Shown: positions 1-9,110, counted from the first letter of the stretch. The stretch is DNA of 64,000 bases from Coprococcus_C hominis (GCF_020687505.1 NZ_JAJEQT010000009.1), one strand, 5' to 3'. Made by a program: numbers and translations. The notes: a model not told the origin generated them from the sequence alone.

Positions 1-1
1 T

Positions 2-2323
2 AAGATTCAGCGTCTGTTCCGTCGGGAAGAGGTTGCAAGCTTAATCAAGAAATGTAACGATTTCGGTGCAGGTGGTGTATCTGTTGCAATCGGTGAGCTT
101 GCCGATGGTTTACAGATCGATCTGGATAAGGTTCCAAAGAAATATGCAGGTCTTGATGGTACAGAGCTTGCGATTTCCGAGTCTCAGGAGCGTATGGCAG
201 TCGTTGTTGATCCAAAGGATGTTGACAAGATGATGCAGTACGTCGCTGAGGAGAACTTAGAGGCAGTTGCAGTTGCTGTTGTAACAGAAGAGAAGCGTCT
301 CGTGCTTTCATGGAGAGGCAAGGAGATCGTGAATCTGTCCCGTGCATTCCTTGATACAAACGGTGCTCATCAGGAGACAGATGTCAAGGTTGCTATGCCA
401 GATGCATCTGCAAAATATTTTGACAAGAAGAAGGATGCTTCTGATGTGAAGAAGCTCTGGTTAGATACACTTTCTGATCTGAATGTCGCTTCCCAGAAGG
501 GACTTGTGGAGATGTTCGATTCATCCATCGGCGCAGGTACGGTTACAATGCCATATGGTGGTAAGTACCAGCTCTCCGAGACACAGACGATGATCGCAAA
601 GCTCCCAGTACTGAAGGGAAAGACCGATACGGTTACAATGATGAGCTACGGATTTGATCCATATCTGTCAAGCTGGAGCCCATATCATGGAGCCATCTAT
701 GCGGTACTGACTTCCGTTGCAAAGATTGCTGCAGCCGGTGGTGATGTAAGCAAGGTAAGACTGACATTCCAGGAGTATTTTGAGAGACTTGGTACCGATC
801 CATATCGTTGGGGGCTACCACTTTCCGCATTGCTTGGTGCGTATGATGTACAGATGGGACTTGGACTTCCTTCTATCGGAGGTAAGGATTCTATGTCTGG
901 TTCCTTCAATGATATTGATGTTCCACCAACTCTGGTCAGCTTCGCAGTCGATGTTGCAAGCTATCAGGATGTAGTGACACCAGAATTGAAGAAGGCAGGT
1001 AATCAGCTTGTATGCTTCGATATCAAGCACGATGCTTACGACAAGCCGGATTATCAGGATGCAATGGATAAATACGAGAAGCTGCATCAGGCAATTACAG
1101 AGGGTAAGGTTGTATCTGCTTATGCAATCGGCTTTGGTGGTATGATCGAGGCAATCTCAAAGATGGCATTTGGTAATAAGCTTGGTGTAAAACTTGCGAA
1201 GACCGTTGATGCAGATGATCTTACAGCGAAGAAATATGGTTCTATCATTCTTGAAGTGGAGAAGGACAATGTGACAGAGCTTGGTATTCCATGTACAGTC
1301 ATCGGTGAAGTACAGGATGCACCAGAGTTCGTATATGGCGATACTGTGATCACAATGGATGAGGCATTAGATGCATGGACAAAGAAGCTTGAGAAAGTAT
1401 TCCCGACAGAGTCCGGCGTAGAACAGAATGATAAGATCAACGATACATTGAAGATTGTAGATGGAAAGGTAAGTACAGGACTGTATGATGCCGGTTCTAT
1501 CTATGTGGCAAAGAATAAAGTAGCAAAACCAAAGGTATTTATTCCAGTATTCCCTGGTACAAACTGCGAATACGATTCAGCCAAGGCATTTGAGAATGCG
1601 GGTGCTGAGGTTCAGACAATCGTATTCCGTAATCTGGATGCACAGGGTATCCGTGATTCGGTAGATGCATTTACAAAGGCAATCAGTGAAAGTCAGATCA
1701 TCATGTTCCCAGGTGGTTTCTCCGCTGGTGACGAGCCGGATGGTTCTGGTAAGTTCATCGCAACTGCATTCCGGAATGCAAAGATCGCAGATGAGGTTAT
1801 GAAGCTTCTGCATGAGCGTGACGGACTGGCACTTGGTATCTGTAACGGATTCCAGGCACTCATCAAGCTCGGACTTGTTCCTTATGGCGAGATCCGTCCA
1901 CAGGAGAATGATTCACCGACACTGACAATCAACAGCATCGGTCGTCATCAGTCCAAGATGGTTTACACAAAGGTTGTTACAAACAAGAGCCCATGGTTGC
2001 AGAAGGCAAAGCTTGGCGGTGTGTATACCGTGCCAATCTCACATGGTGAGGGACGTTTTGTTGCAAGCAAGGAGTGGACAGAGAAGCTCTTCGCAAATGG
2101 ACAGGTTGCAACCCAGTATGTTGATATGGATGGAAATCCAACAATGGATGAGTATTACAATGTCAATGGTTCTTACTACGCAATCGAGGGTATCACAAGT
2201 CCGGATGGCCGTGTACTTGGTAAGATGGCTCACTCAGAGCGTAAGGGAACAGCAGTGGCAGTCAATATCTACGGAGATCAGGATCAGAAGATCTTTGAGT
2301 CCGGTGTTGCTTATTTCTCATAA
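2..2323 (+). CDS. purL: Phosphoribosylformylglycinamidine synthase, C-terminal part (5' truncated by window)
   Basis: This enzyme makes FGAM from FGAR, ATP and glutamine in step 4 of de novo purine synthesis. The reading frame is open from base 2, so the true start lies upstream of the window. The C-terminal third is the glutamine amidotransferase domain: FPGTNCEYDSAKAF, the PGGFSAGDE loop, the nucleophile region GICNGFQALIKLG, and SHGEGRFV carrying the catalytic His. The upstream part contains the GGKDSMSGSF synthetase motif. Fusion of synthetase and amidotransferase in one chain fits the large single-chain PurL type, not the PurS/PurQ/PurL split form of Bacillus. The gene ends with TAA and is followed 54 bases later by a methyltransferase gene. 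Identification is firm; only the missing N-terminus is unknown. Confidence 0.97.
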   Translation, partial: KIQRLFRREEVASLIKKCNDFGAGGVSVAIGELADGLQIDLDKVPKKYAGLDGTELAISESQERMAVVVDPKDVDKMMQYVAEENLEAVAVAVVTEEKRLVLSWRGKEIVNLSRAFLDTNGAHQETDVKVAMPDASAKYFDKKKDASDVKKLWLDTLSDLNVASQKGLVEMFDSSIGAGTVTMPYGGKYQLSETQTMIAKLPVLKGKTDTVTMMSYGFDPYLSSWSPYHGAIYAVLTSVAKIAAAGGDVSKVRLTFQEYFERLGTDPYRWGLPLSALLGAYDVQMGLGLPSIGGKDSMSGSFNDIDVPPTLVSFAVDVASYQDVVTPELKKAGNQLVCFDIKHDAYDKPDYQDAMDKYEKLHQAITEGKVVSAYAIGFGGMIEAISKMAFGNKLGVKLAKTVDADDLTAKKYGSIILEVEKDNVTELGIPCTVIGEVQDAPEFVYGDTVITMDEALDAWTKKLEKVFPTESGVEQNDKINDTLKIVDGKVSTGLYDAGSIYVAKNKVAKPKVFIPVFPGTNCEYDSAKAFENAGAEVQTIVFRNLDAQGIRDSVDAFTKAISESQIIMFPGGFSAGDEPDGSGKFIATAFRNAKIADEVMKLLHERDGLALGICNGFQALIKLGLVPYGEIRPQENDSPTLTINSIGRHQSKMVYTKVVTNKSPWLQKAKLGGVYTVPISHGEGRFVASKEWTEKLFANGQVATQYVDMDGNPTMDEYYNVNGSYYAIEGITSPDGRVLGKMAHSERKGTAVAVNIYGDQDQKIFESGVAYFS

Positions 2324-2377
2324 ATAAAGGTTACGATTGCGGCATGGACACATGTCACGGAAAGGGGATGTGTGTTC

Positions 2378-3199
2378 ATGCCACATTTTATTTCTATACA
2401 GAATTTACAGGATGCAGGTTTGGATATCTATGCCAGACTTTCAGAGGTACAGCTCCTTCGTTACCGGGAGCCGAAGCCGGGTATCTTTATCGCGGAAAGC
2501 CCGATCGTCGTGGAGCGGGCACTTGCTGCCGGATATCGTCCAATTTCTGTCCTGATGGATGAAGCGGGGGTACCAAAACAGCAGGGATTGCTTAAGGTGT
2601 GTGGAGAGATTCCGGTCTATACTGCAAGGTTTGATGTACTGACGCAGATTACCGGGTTTAAGCTGACGCGTGGAATGTTATGTGCGATGGAACGAAATGA
2701 GCTTCCACAGGCGGACATCTTATGCCGTGATATGTACCGGATTGCAGTGTTAGAAGACGTGATGAACCCGACGAATGTCGGAGCAATCTTTCGGTCTGCT
2801 GCGGCACTTGGCATGGATGCAGTGCTTCTGACACATGGATGCGCCAATCCGCTATACCGGAGAGCAATTCGGGTCAGTATGGGTACGGTATTCCAGATTC
2901 CGTGGACGTATCTGCCGAAGTCAGAAGAAGATACCGCGCAGGCGCTTCATACGCTGGGATTTCCGTGTGTAGCGATGGCTCTGCGGGATGATTCGTGCGA
3001 GATCTGTGATCCGCGGTTTGCGAAGCTTGATAAGCTCGCTGTGATCCTTGGAACGGAAGGAGAAGGGTTGCGGCAGGAGACGATCACGCACAGCGATTAT
3101 ACGGTGAAGATACCGATGACACATGGTGTGGATTCGCTGAATGTGGCGGCTGCGAGTGCAGTCGCGTTCTGGGAATTGTCAAAAAGAGAAACCGTTTAA
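2378..3199 (+). CDS. SpoU/TrmH-family RNA 2'-O-methyltransferase
   Basis: It is predicted to transfer a methyl group from SAM to a ribose 2'-OH in rRNA or tRNA. The SPOUT motifs are visible: NPTNVGAIFRSAAALG (motif 1), GTEGEGL (motif 2) and IPMTHGVDSLNVAAASAV (motif 3, part of the trefoil knot that binds SAM). The N-terminal 100 residues resemble the SpoU substrate-binding domain. I chose ATG 2378 because AAAGGGG at 2361-2367 lies 10 bases upstream; an in-frame GTG at 2372 would be only 4 bases from it. A rho-independent terminator overlaps the last codons. The exact RNA target cannot be told from sequence. Confidence 0.9.
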   Translation: MPHFISIQNLQDAGLDIYARLSEVQLLRYREPKPGIFIAESPIVVERALAAGYRPISVLMDEAGVPKQQGLLKVCGEIPVYTARFDVLTQITGFKLTRGMLCAMERNELPQADILCRDMYRIAVLEDVMNPTNVGAIFRSAAALGMDAVLLTHGCANPLYRRAIRVSMGTVFQIPWTYLPKSEEDTAQALHTLGFPCVAMALRDDSCEICDPRFAKLDKLAVILGTEGEGLRQETITHSDYTVKIPMTHGVDSLNVAAASAVAFWELSKRETV

Positions 3200-3218
3200 G
3201 TGCGGTTTCTTTTTTTTT
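3187..3218 (+). terminator. Rho-independent terminator after the methyltransferase gene
   Basis: An 8-bp stem (AGAAACCG / CGGTTTCT, loop TTTAAGTG) is followed directly by nine T residues. The left arm encodes the end of the preceding gene, so the stop codon lies in the loop. Confidence 0.9.
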
Positions 3219-3239
3219 ATAAAAAAATCAAAAAAGTGA

Positions 3240-3267
3240 TTGACAAATGGTTATATCGTGTTATAAT
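3240..3267 (+). promoter_or_regulatory. Sigma-A promoter of cysK
   Basis: A perfect -35 box TTGACA (3240-3245) and a perfect -10 box TATAAT (3262-3267) are separated by 16 bases. The leader of about 75 bases before cysK starts with AAATCCCACTTAACGGG, which may hold a regulator site, but I see no clear palindrome. Confidence 0.85.
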
Positions 3268-3351
3268 ACACTCAAATCCCACTTAACGGGTAGGAATATA
3301 GGGAAATAGAAAAACGATAGAAAAATATAAGAAAATCTGGAGGTAGACATT

Positions 3352-4290
3352 ATGAGTAAAGTAATTAAAAGTGCGTTGGAATTGATCGGTAATACACCAT
3401 TGCTTCAGGCAGACCGTTATGCGAAGAAGGCAGGCGTGACAGATGCAAATCTGTATGTAAAGCTGGAGTACCTGAACCCATCCGGTTCTGTAAAGGATCG
3501 TATTGCACTTGCAATGATCGAGGATGCTGAGGAAAAGGGAGAGCTGAAGCCGGGGGCAACAATCATCGAGCCGACATCCGGAAATACAGGTATCGGAATT
3601 GCGGCCGTTGCAACCGCAAAGGGCTATCGTGCAATCCTGACACTGCCGGAGACCATGAGTGTAGAACGCAGAAATCTTCTGAAGGCATATGGTGCAGAGC
3701 TTGTGTTGACAGACGGTTCTAAGGGTATGAAAGGTGCCATCGCAAAGGCAGAAGAATTGAAGGAGTCTATCCCGGGTGCAATCATCCTTGGACAGTTTGA
3801 TAACCCAGCCAACTCTGAGATGCACAAGAAGACAACCGGACCAGAGATCTGGGAGCAGACAGAGGGTAAGGTGGATATCTTCGTAGCCGGTGTTGGTACA
3901 GGCGGAACACTGACAGGTGTTGGTGAATATCTGAAGTCTAAGAATCCAGATGTGAAGATTGTAGCAGTAGAGCCTGCAACAAGTGCAGTTCTCTCAACCG
4001 GTCAGGCCGGATCCCACAAGATTCAGGGTATTGGAGCCGGATTCGTACCAAAGGTACTGAATACAAAGATCTATGATGAGATCATTACAATCGAGAACGA
4101 TGATGCATTTGAAGAGGGAAGAGCGTTTGCAAGAGCGGAAGGTGTTCTGGTTGGCATCTCTTCCGGTGCAGCATTGAAAGCTGCAGATATCCTTGCAAAA
4201 AGACCAGAGAACAAGGGCAAGACAATCGTTGCATTGCTTCCAGATTCTGGTGACAGATATCTTTCAACTGCATTGTTTGCAGAGCAGTAA
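3352..4290 (+). CDS. cysK: Cysteine synthase A (O-acetylserine sulfhydrylase)
   Basis: This PLP enzyme makes cysteine from O-acetylserine and sulfide. The family signature is complete: the PLP lysine lies in LNPSGSVKDRIA, the substrate loop is EPTSGNTGIGIA, the phosphate-binding glycine loop is GVGTGGTLTGVG, and the C-terminal ISSGAALKAA matches the conserved PLP-ring-binding segment. The 312-aa length is standard for CysK. It follows a strong promoter and AGGAGG-like signal (CTGGAGG). The next gene is an Rrf2-family regulator; in Firmicutes the pairing of cysK with an Rrf2 regulator such as CymR usually means sulfur-responsive control. Confidence 0.97.
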   Translation: MSKVIKSALELIGNTPLLQADRYAKKAGVTDANLYVKLEYLNPSGSVKDRIALAMIEDAEEKGELKPGATIIEPTSGNTGIGIAAVATAKGYRAILTLPETMSVERRNLLKAYGAELVLTDGSKGMKGAIAKAEELKESIPGAIILGQFDNPANSEMHKKTTGPEIWEQTEGKVDIFVAGVGTGGTLTGVGEYLKSKNPDVKIVAVEPATSAVLSTGQAGSHKIQGIGAGFVPKVLNTKIYDEIITIENDDAFEEGRAFARAEGVLVGISSGAALKAADILAKRPENKGKTIVALLPDSGDRYLSTALFAEQ

Positions 4291-4328
4291 AAAGAAGAAA
4301 ATGAACGGATAAAATATAGTTTGTTATC

Positions 4329-4402
4329 TTGACTTATGTTAGTGCCGATTATATAATTTTTGGTATCTGCGGAAAGCGACGAGACCGAAATTATATAATC
4401 GG
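4329..4402 (+). promoter_or_regulatory. Promoter plus long inverted repeat upstream of the Rrf2 regulator gene
   Basis: TTGACT (4329-4334), a 17-base spacer and TATAAT (4352-4357) form a good sigma-A promoter. The -10 box lies inside a 15-bp perfect inverted repeat: CCGATTATATAATTT at 4345-4359 and its complement at 4388-4402. Further pairing (TGGT with ACCG at 4361-4364 and 4384-4387) extends the arms. There is no T-run, so it is not a simple terminator. The segment GACTTATGTTAGT over the -35 region resembles the half-sites bound by IscR-type Rrf2 proteins. Autoregulation is an inference. Confidence 0.7.
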
Positions 4403-4423
4403 TTACTTTATGGAGGAACTTGC

Positions 4424-4858
4424 ATGAAAATATCAACAAAGGGAAGGTATGCACTTCGCCTGATGCTGGATCTTGCAGTCTATAACACGGGAGAACCGAT
4501 CAGTTTAAAAGACGTTGCAAAGAGGCAGAATATATCTGAAAAATATATGGAGCAGATTATTTCTGTATTGAACAAGGCGGGATTTGTACGCGGAATCCGA
4601 GGTGCGCAGGGGGGATATCTGCTTTCGCGTGCACCGAAGGATTATACAGTCGGTATGATCTTACGATTGACGGAAGGCGAGCTTGCCCCGGTTGCCTGTG
4701 TTGGACAAAATCCAATTGACTGTGACAGAAGAAGCAGCTGCGTAACGGTTCGTATCTGGGAGAAACTGTACGATGCGATATCGGAAGTCGTAGACAATAT
4801 TACCTTGCAGGATCTGGTCGATTGGCACAACGAGCAATCAGATCAATACATGATATAA
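4424..4858 (+). CDS. Rrf2-family transcriptional regulator with IscR-like cysteine triad
   Basis: This 144-aa protein has the winged helix-turn-helix of the Rrf2 family (MKISTKGRYALRLMLDLA..., recognition region SEKYMEQIISVLNKAGFV, wing RGAQGGY). Residues around 90-105 contain C-x7-C-x5-C, which resembles the three-cysteine Fe-S ligand set of IscR; B. subtilis CymR lacks that triad. It sits 133 bases after cysK and has its own promoter. The role could be control of cysteine synthesis, of Fe-S assembly, or both. The start has GGAGG at 4412-4416. Confidence 0.9.
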   Translation: MKISTKGRYALRLMLDLAVYNTGEPISLKDVAKRQNISEKYMEQIISVLNKAGFVRGIRGAQGGYLLSRAPKDYTVGMILRLTEGELAPVACVGQNPIDCDRRSSCVTVRIWEKLYDAISEVVDNITLQDLVDWHNEQSDQYMI

Positions 4859-4863
4859 TAATT

Positions 4864-4922
4864 CCGTCATGCAAATAAGCAGCGAGGCTGCTTGCAGACG
4901 GAGCTGCTTATTTATATGACGG
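4864..4922. repeat. Large imperfect hairpin downstream of the Rrf2 gene
   Basis: Outer arms CCGTCAT / ATGACGG (4864-4870 and 4916-4922) and inner arms AAATAAGCAGC / GCTGCTTATTT (4873-4883 and 4903-4913) give about 18 paired bases. No T-tract follows on either strand, so it is not a standard terminator; it may protect the 3' end of the mRNA. Confidence 0.6.
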
Positions 4923-4984
4923 ATAAACAGACATAAGCATGAAGGACGATAGTCCGGAATGCGCATGGCTGTTACGATTTCGGG

Positions 4985-5128
4985 AGTTCGAAGAACGGAG
5001 AAATCGTGATTATTATATGTAATGTATAATGATAATCACGAGTTCGAAGAACGGAGAAATCGTGATTATTATATGTAATGTATAATGATAATCACGAGTT
5101 CGAAGAACGGAGAAATCGTGATTATTAT
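4985..5128 (+). repeat. 56-bp tandem repeat, 2.6 copies, carrying RBS and start codon
   Basis: Units begin at 4985, 5041 and 5097 with AGTTCGAAGAACGGAG. Copies 1 and 2 look identical; copy 3 is cut after 32 bases and runs into the GH3 gene. Each unit holds ACGGAG, 5 bases, then GTG. In copies 1 and 2 this start opens a 7-codon frame ending in TAA; in copy 3 it opens the GH3 gene. Full units also hold an inverted repeat, CGTGATTAT / ATAATCACG. Confidence 0.9.
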
Positions 5129-6377
5129 GAATAAGACGGAATCGTGTTCAATGATGCATCGGCATAAAAAAATTATATATGGAATATTGATCATCTGTAT
5201 GGTGTTTTTCGGTATTTTCGGTTCGGGAAATCTTCTCCGGGATGGAGAACGTACTTCATCGGAACCGGGGGATACGGAAGAAACAGCTACGACACAAGTC
5301 CCTGTGACCACAGAGCAGACGGCAGGCGAAGAGACACACACGACTTCAGATGCACAAATGACGGTGCTTGATGTGCGGATACAGGACAAGATCCAGACGA
5401 TGAGTCTGGAAGAAAAGGTCGGACAGATGTTCTTTGTAAAAAATGATGGACGCTTCGGACCGGATGAGCTAACGCAATATCCGGTTGGGGGCATTATTTT
5501 GTTTGCGGGAGATTTGGCTGGGGAGACGGCAGATTCCCTGACGGAGAAGATCCAGTCCTTTCAGGAGGCTTCTGATATTCCTTTGCTAATTGGAACGGAC
5601 GAAGAAGGCGGTACGGTGACGCGTGTCAGCCGTTACAGTGCACTGGCAGATCACACCTTTGCATCACCGAGATCCATCTATGCGTCGGGCGGTATGGATG
5701 CAATCAGAAAGGATACGGAAGAAAAAACAAAGCTGCTTCTATCGTATGGCATCAATGTGAACTTCGCACCGGTCTGTGATCTGTCCGGAGATGCGAGTGA
5801 TTTTATCTATCCCCGTGCGTTTGGAGATGATCCGCAGGAGACGGCAGAGTACGTCGATACCGTTGTCACGACGATGCGGAAGGCACAGATTGGAACGGTG
5901 TTGAAGCATTTCCCGGGGTACGGTAGTAATGGAGACACGCATGTGAACCAGATCGAGGATACGCGAACGTATGAGCAGTTTGTGACGCGGGATTATATAC
6001 CGTTTGAGGCGGGCGTAAATGCTGGCGCGGACTGTATTTTAGTTAGCCACAATGTAGTTGCAGCAATCGATGATGAATATCCGGCATCGCTATCGGAGAA
6101 GGTGCACGAGGAGATACGGAACGTGCTGCAGTTTGATGGTGTGGTAATCACCGATGATCTGATGATGAGTGGCGTATCTGCGGGATATGATCTGGACGAG
6201 GCGGCGGTGCAGGCGGTCAAAGCCGGAAATGATATGCTGCTTTCCACGAATTATCAGGAGCAGATCAAAGCCGTCATACAGGCAGTCAAAGATGGAGAAA
6301 TTGACGAGGCACAGATTGATGCGGCAGTTGCGCGCGTGCTGAAATGGAAGAATCAGTTAGGATTTGAGATATTTTAG
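5118..6377 (+). CDS. Glycoside hydrolase family 3 protein (NagZ-like), membrane-anchored
   Basis: It is predicted to cleave beta-linked sugars, most likely beta-N-acetylglucosamine residues as in NagZ enzymes. After a short cytoplasmic tail, residues about 19-38 form a single hydrophobic segment (KIIYGILIICMVFFGIFG) that acts as signal anchor; a Thr/Glu-rich linker follows. The GH3 barrel shows IGTDEEGGTVTR, the NagZ motif KHFPGYGSNGDTHVN and the nucleophile segment ITDDLMMSGV. GTG 5118 is favoured as start because GGAG at 5109-5112 lies 5 bases away; ATG 5127 is also possible, and ATG 5085 has no ribosome site. The start lies in copy 3 of the tandem repeat, so the number of repeats could influence its expression. 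Confidence 0.88.
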   Translation: MIIMNKTESCSMMHRHKKIIYGILIICMVFFGIFGSGNLLRDGERTSSEPGDTEETATTQVPVTTEQTAGEETHTTSDAQMTVLDVRIQDKIQTMSLEEKVGQMFFVKNDGRFGPDELTQYPVGGIILFAGDLAGETADSLTEKIQSFQEASDIPLLIGTDEEGGTVTRVSRYSALADHTFASPRSIYASGGMDAIRKDTEEKTKLLLSYGINVNFAPVCDLSGDASDFIYPRAFGDDPQETAEYVDTVVTTMRKAQIGTVLKHFPGYGSNGDTHVNQIEDTRTYEQFVTRDYIPFEAGVNAGADCILVSHNVVAAIDDEYPASLSEKVHEEIRNVLQFDGVVITDDLMMSGVSAGYDLDEAAVQAVKAGNDMLLSTNYQEQIKAVIQAVKDGEIDEAQIDAAVARVLKWKNQLGFEIF

Positions 6378-6400
6378 GAAATGACAGAAAGGGGTAACGG

Positions 6401-7513
6401 ATGAAGTTAATACATTGTGCGGATATTCATTTGAATTCCTCTCTGTCTACACATCTGGATGGAGATAAGCAGAAGCAGCGGAGAACCGAGATTCTGCATA
6501 CGTTTCTGCGTATGGTGGACTACGCCGCAGAACAATCGGTCGATGGGATTCTCATCGTCGGAGATCTGTTTGATACGAAGAAGGTTGACCGGGCAACTGG
6601 AAACGCGGTGCTGTCTGCAATTACCGGACACCCGGAGATCTTGTTTTTCTATCTGCGTGGAAATCACGATGCAGATGGGTTCCTGCAGTCGTTGGATGAA
6701 ATCCCGGATAATCTGAAGTTGTTTGGTGATACATGGCGTTACTATGCGTGGGAAGAAGATGGTGCGACAATCGTGATTACCGGTGCGGAAAGCTCTGCAC
6801 GGAATGCACAGACGTTATATACATCATTAAGGCTTAATCCAAAGCATATTAACCTTGTGATGCTGCATGGGCAGGAGACGCCATACGCAAGTGGGGCAGG
6901 ACAGGATGCGGAACAGATTCCACTTGCTTTATTACAAAATAAAGGAATCGATTATCTGGCACTCGGACACATCCATACATATAAGCGTGAGCAGCTCGAT
7001 GCAAGGGGCATCTACGTGTATCCGGGTTGTTTGGAGGGCAGAGGCTTTGATGAATGTGGCATACATGGATTCTGCCTGCTCGAGGTTGATGTGGCACATC
7101 ATAAGATTCAGGATACATTTGTGCCATTTGCAAGCCGCAGACTGTGGGAGGCATCTGTCGATGTAAGCGTGTGTGCATCCGGAGTGGATATTTTAGATGC
7201 TATTAAAGAGACATTACAGGAAATGCAGGTGCAGACTGCCGATCTGGTGAAGGTCTGTCTGACCGGCAGCCTGCCTGTGGGCGTGGAAGTAGATACAGAC
7301 CTGCTTGCGATGCAGTTGTCACAAATCTATTTCTATGCGAAGGTCGTAGATCATACTGTGCCGGAGATCGACTATGCCGCATATACGTATGATGCGTCAT
7401 TAAAGGGTGAATTCGTGCGTCTGGTTCAGGCACAGACTGACCTTTCGGATGAGAAGAAAGCGAAAATCATTCAAACGGGAATATTGGCGCTTGCCGGGGA
7501 GGCGTTCATATGA
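6401..7513 (+). CDS. Metallophosphoesterase of the SbcD/YhaO type
   Basis: This is a predicted Mn-dependent nuclease subunit acting on DNA ends with the ATPase encoded next. All calcineurin-like phosphoesterase motifs are present: CADIHLN, GDLFDTKK, RGNHD, MLHGQE and GHIHTYK. Length 370 aa agrees with YhaO/SbcD. It overlaps the next gene by 4 bases (ATGA at 7510-7513), so the two are translationally coupled and likely form a complex. The RBS GAAAGGGG precedes ATG 6401. Confidence 0.9.
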   Translation: MKLIHCADIHLNSSLSTHLDGDKQKQRRTEILHTFLRMVDYAAEQSVDGILIVGDLFDTKKVDRATGNAVLSAITGHPEILFFYLRGNHDADGFLQSLDEIPDNLKLFGDTWRYYAWEEDGATIVITGAESSARNAQTLYTSLRLNPKHINLVMLHGQETPYASGAGQDAEQIPLALLQNKGIDYLALGHIHTYKREQLDARGIYVYPGCLEGRGFDECGIHGFCLLEVDVAHHKIQDTFVPFASRRLWEASVDVSVCASGVDILDAIKETLQEMQVQTADLVKVCLTGSLPVGVEVDTDLLAMQLSQIYFYAKVVDHTVPEIDYAAYTYDASLKGEFVRLVQAQTDLSDEKKAKIIQTGILALAGEAFI

Positions 7514-9096
7514 GACTACTGACATGTCATATTGAAAACTTTGGAAAGCTTTCGGATTTCTCCTATGATTTTGCAGATGGCTACAATGCTTTTGTGCTGC
7601 CGAATGGCGCAGGAAAAAGTACATTTGCAGCATTTATCCGCGTGATGTTCTATGGCTTTGCCGGGGAGACGAAGCGGACGGAACTGGAGAAGGAACGGAA
7701 GCGTTATCAGCCGTGGCAGGTCGGTACCTATGGCGGACAGCTTACTTTTACAGCGGATGGGAAATATTATCTGCTGTCGCGTGTCTTCGGGAAGACGGCA
7801 AAGGGAGATTCCTTCCGGTTACAGGATGCGAATACGCTGCTTGACAGTACAGATTTCACCGAACAGATCGGACAGGAGTTATTCGGAATCGATGCGGAGT
7901 CTTTTATGCGGACCATCTATATCGGACAGGCGGAATGTGCGGCATTTGCAGCGACAGACAGCGTGAGTGCGAAGCTCGGCGATCAGATGGAAGAGACCGA
8001 AGATATGGCAAGTTATGACGTGGCAAATAAAAAGCTTGCCGATGCGATCAACCAGATGTCGGATAAACGGAGCACCGGAAAACTTGCGAAGCTTGAACGG
8101 GAAGCACACGTGCTTGCACAGGAATTACGGGCAAAAACGGTAGTGCAGGAAGCGTTAGATACGGTTTCAAGCCAGTTGACGGCGGTCAAAGTGCGTTGGA
8201 ATGCGTGCTTGGCGGGGAAGCTACCGGAGGAAACCGAAGAGAAAGAAGCTGCAAGCCCATCCGGGCAGGAACTGGCAGATACCTTGCAGCAAAGAAGAAA
8301 TGAAAAAAACGAACAGCGGAAATATAAAGGAATCACAGGTATCGTCTTAGGATTGCTTGTGATTATATATGCGCTGCTTGCGGCAGGCAAAGGGTATCGT
8401 ATGTTAATCCTTATCTGTGGTGGATTCAGTATGATTGCAGGCGCATGTATGCTGCTTGGGTATGCAATCGGCAGGAAGAAACGCCAGCCAGAGTCAAAAC
8501 CTGTACAGCCAAAGCCGCTTTCGGAGGAACAGCAGAAACAGCGGGCATCGGAGATGGAGACGCTGTCGAGACAGATCCTGCAATACAGCCGGAGACTTGA
8601 TGAGTTGGAGAGCGAGTCTGACACACTGACGGAAAAGGAAAGAAAATTGCAATCTCTTAATGAAGAATTGATTACGCTTCGGGAAAAATGTGATATAATA
8701 CAAAAGACTAAGGCTTTTTTGACACAGGCAAAGGAAAATTACGGTGCACGTTATCAGAAACCGGTTATGGATGCATTCCGGAGGTATTACCGGATGTTAT
8801 CAGGTGAAGACGGAACAGCGTATGGACTTACGGCGACGTTCGAGATGGAGAGGCAGGAGCAGGGAATGTACCGGGATATGGGATATTTCAGCCGGGGATA
8901 TCAGGATATGACCGGTTTGTGTATGCGTCTTGCATTTGCGGATGCCATGTACCGGGAGGAAAAGCCGTTTCTGATTCTGGATGATCCGTTTGTGAATCTC
9001 GATGAGGAAAAAATAGAGCATGGAAAAGCATTTATAAGAGAAATCGCAAAGGAATATCAGGTGATTTATTTCACCTGTCACGAAAGCCGCGCGTGA
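7510..9096 (+). CDS. YhaN-like AAA ATPase, SbcC/Rad50-type
   Basis: This is the ATPase partner of the phosphoesterase. Walker A is LPNGAGKSTFAAFI (residues about 31-44), the ABC signature region is near FSRGYQDMTGLC, and Walker B is FLILDDPFVNLDEE near the C-terminus. Coiled-coil stretches flank the centre. A pair of hydrophobic segments (about residues 276-322, GIVLGLLVIIYALLAAG and MLILICGGFSMIAGACMLLG) would place it at the membrane, as in Bacillus YhaN and unlike Rad50. Length is 528 aa, shorter than typical YhaN or SbcC, so the coiled coil is reduced. Confidence 0.88.
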   Translation: MRLLTCHIENFGKLSDFSYDFADGYNAFVLPNGAGKSTFAAFIRVMFYGFAGETKRTELEKERKRYQPWQVGTYGGQLTFTADGKYYLLSRVFGKTAKGDSFRLQDANTLLDSTDFTEQIGQELFGIDAESFMRTIYIGQAECAAFAATDSVSAKLGDQMEETEDMASYDVANKKLADAINQMSDKRSTGKLAKLEREAHVLAQELRAKTVVQEALDTVSSQLTAVKVRWNACLAGKLPEETEEKEAASPSGQELADTLQQRRNEKNEQRKYKGITGIVLGLLVIIYALLAAGKGYRMLILICGGFSMIAGACMLLGYAIGRKKRQPESKPVQPKPLSEEQQKQRASEMETLSRQILQYSRRLDELESESDTLTEKERKLQSLNEELITLREKCDIIQKTKAFLTQAKENYGARYQKPVMDAFRRYYRMLSGEDGTAYGLTATFEMERQEQGMYRDMGYFSRGYQDMTGLCMRLAFADAMYREEKPFLILDDPFVNLDEEKIEHGKAFIREIAKEYQVIYFTCHESRA

Positions 9097-9110
9097 TAAA
9101 GGGGTATACT

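Noticed and set aside
4985..5128. CRISPR array
   Set aside because: The repeats are directly adjacent with no variable spacers and no cas gene is near.
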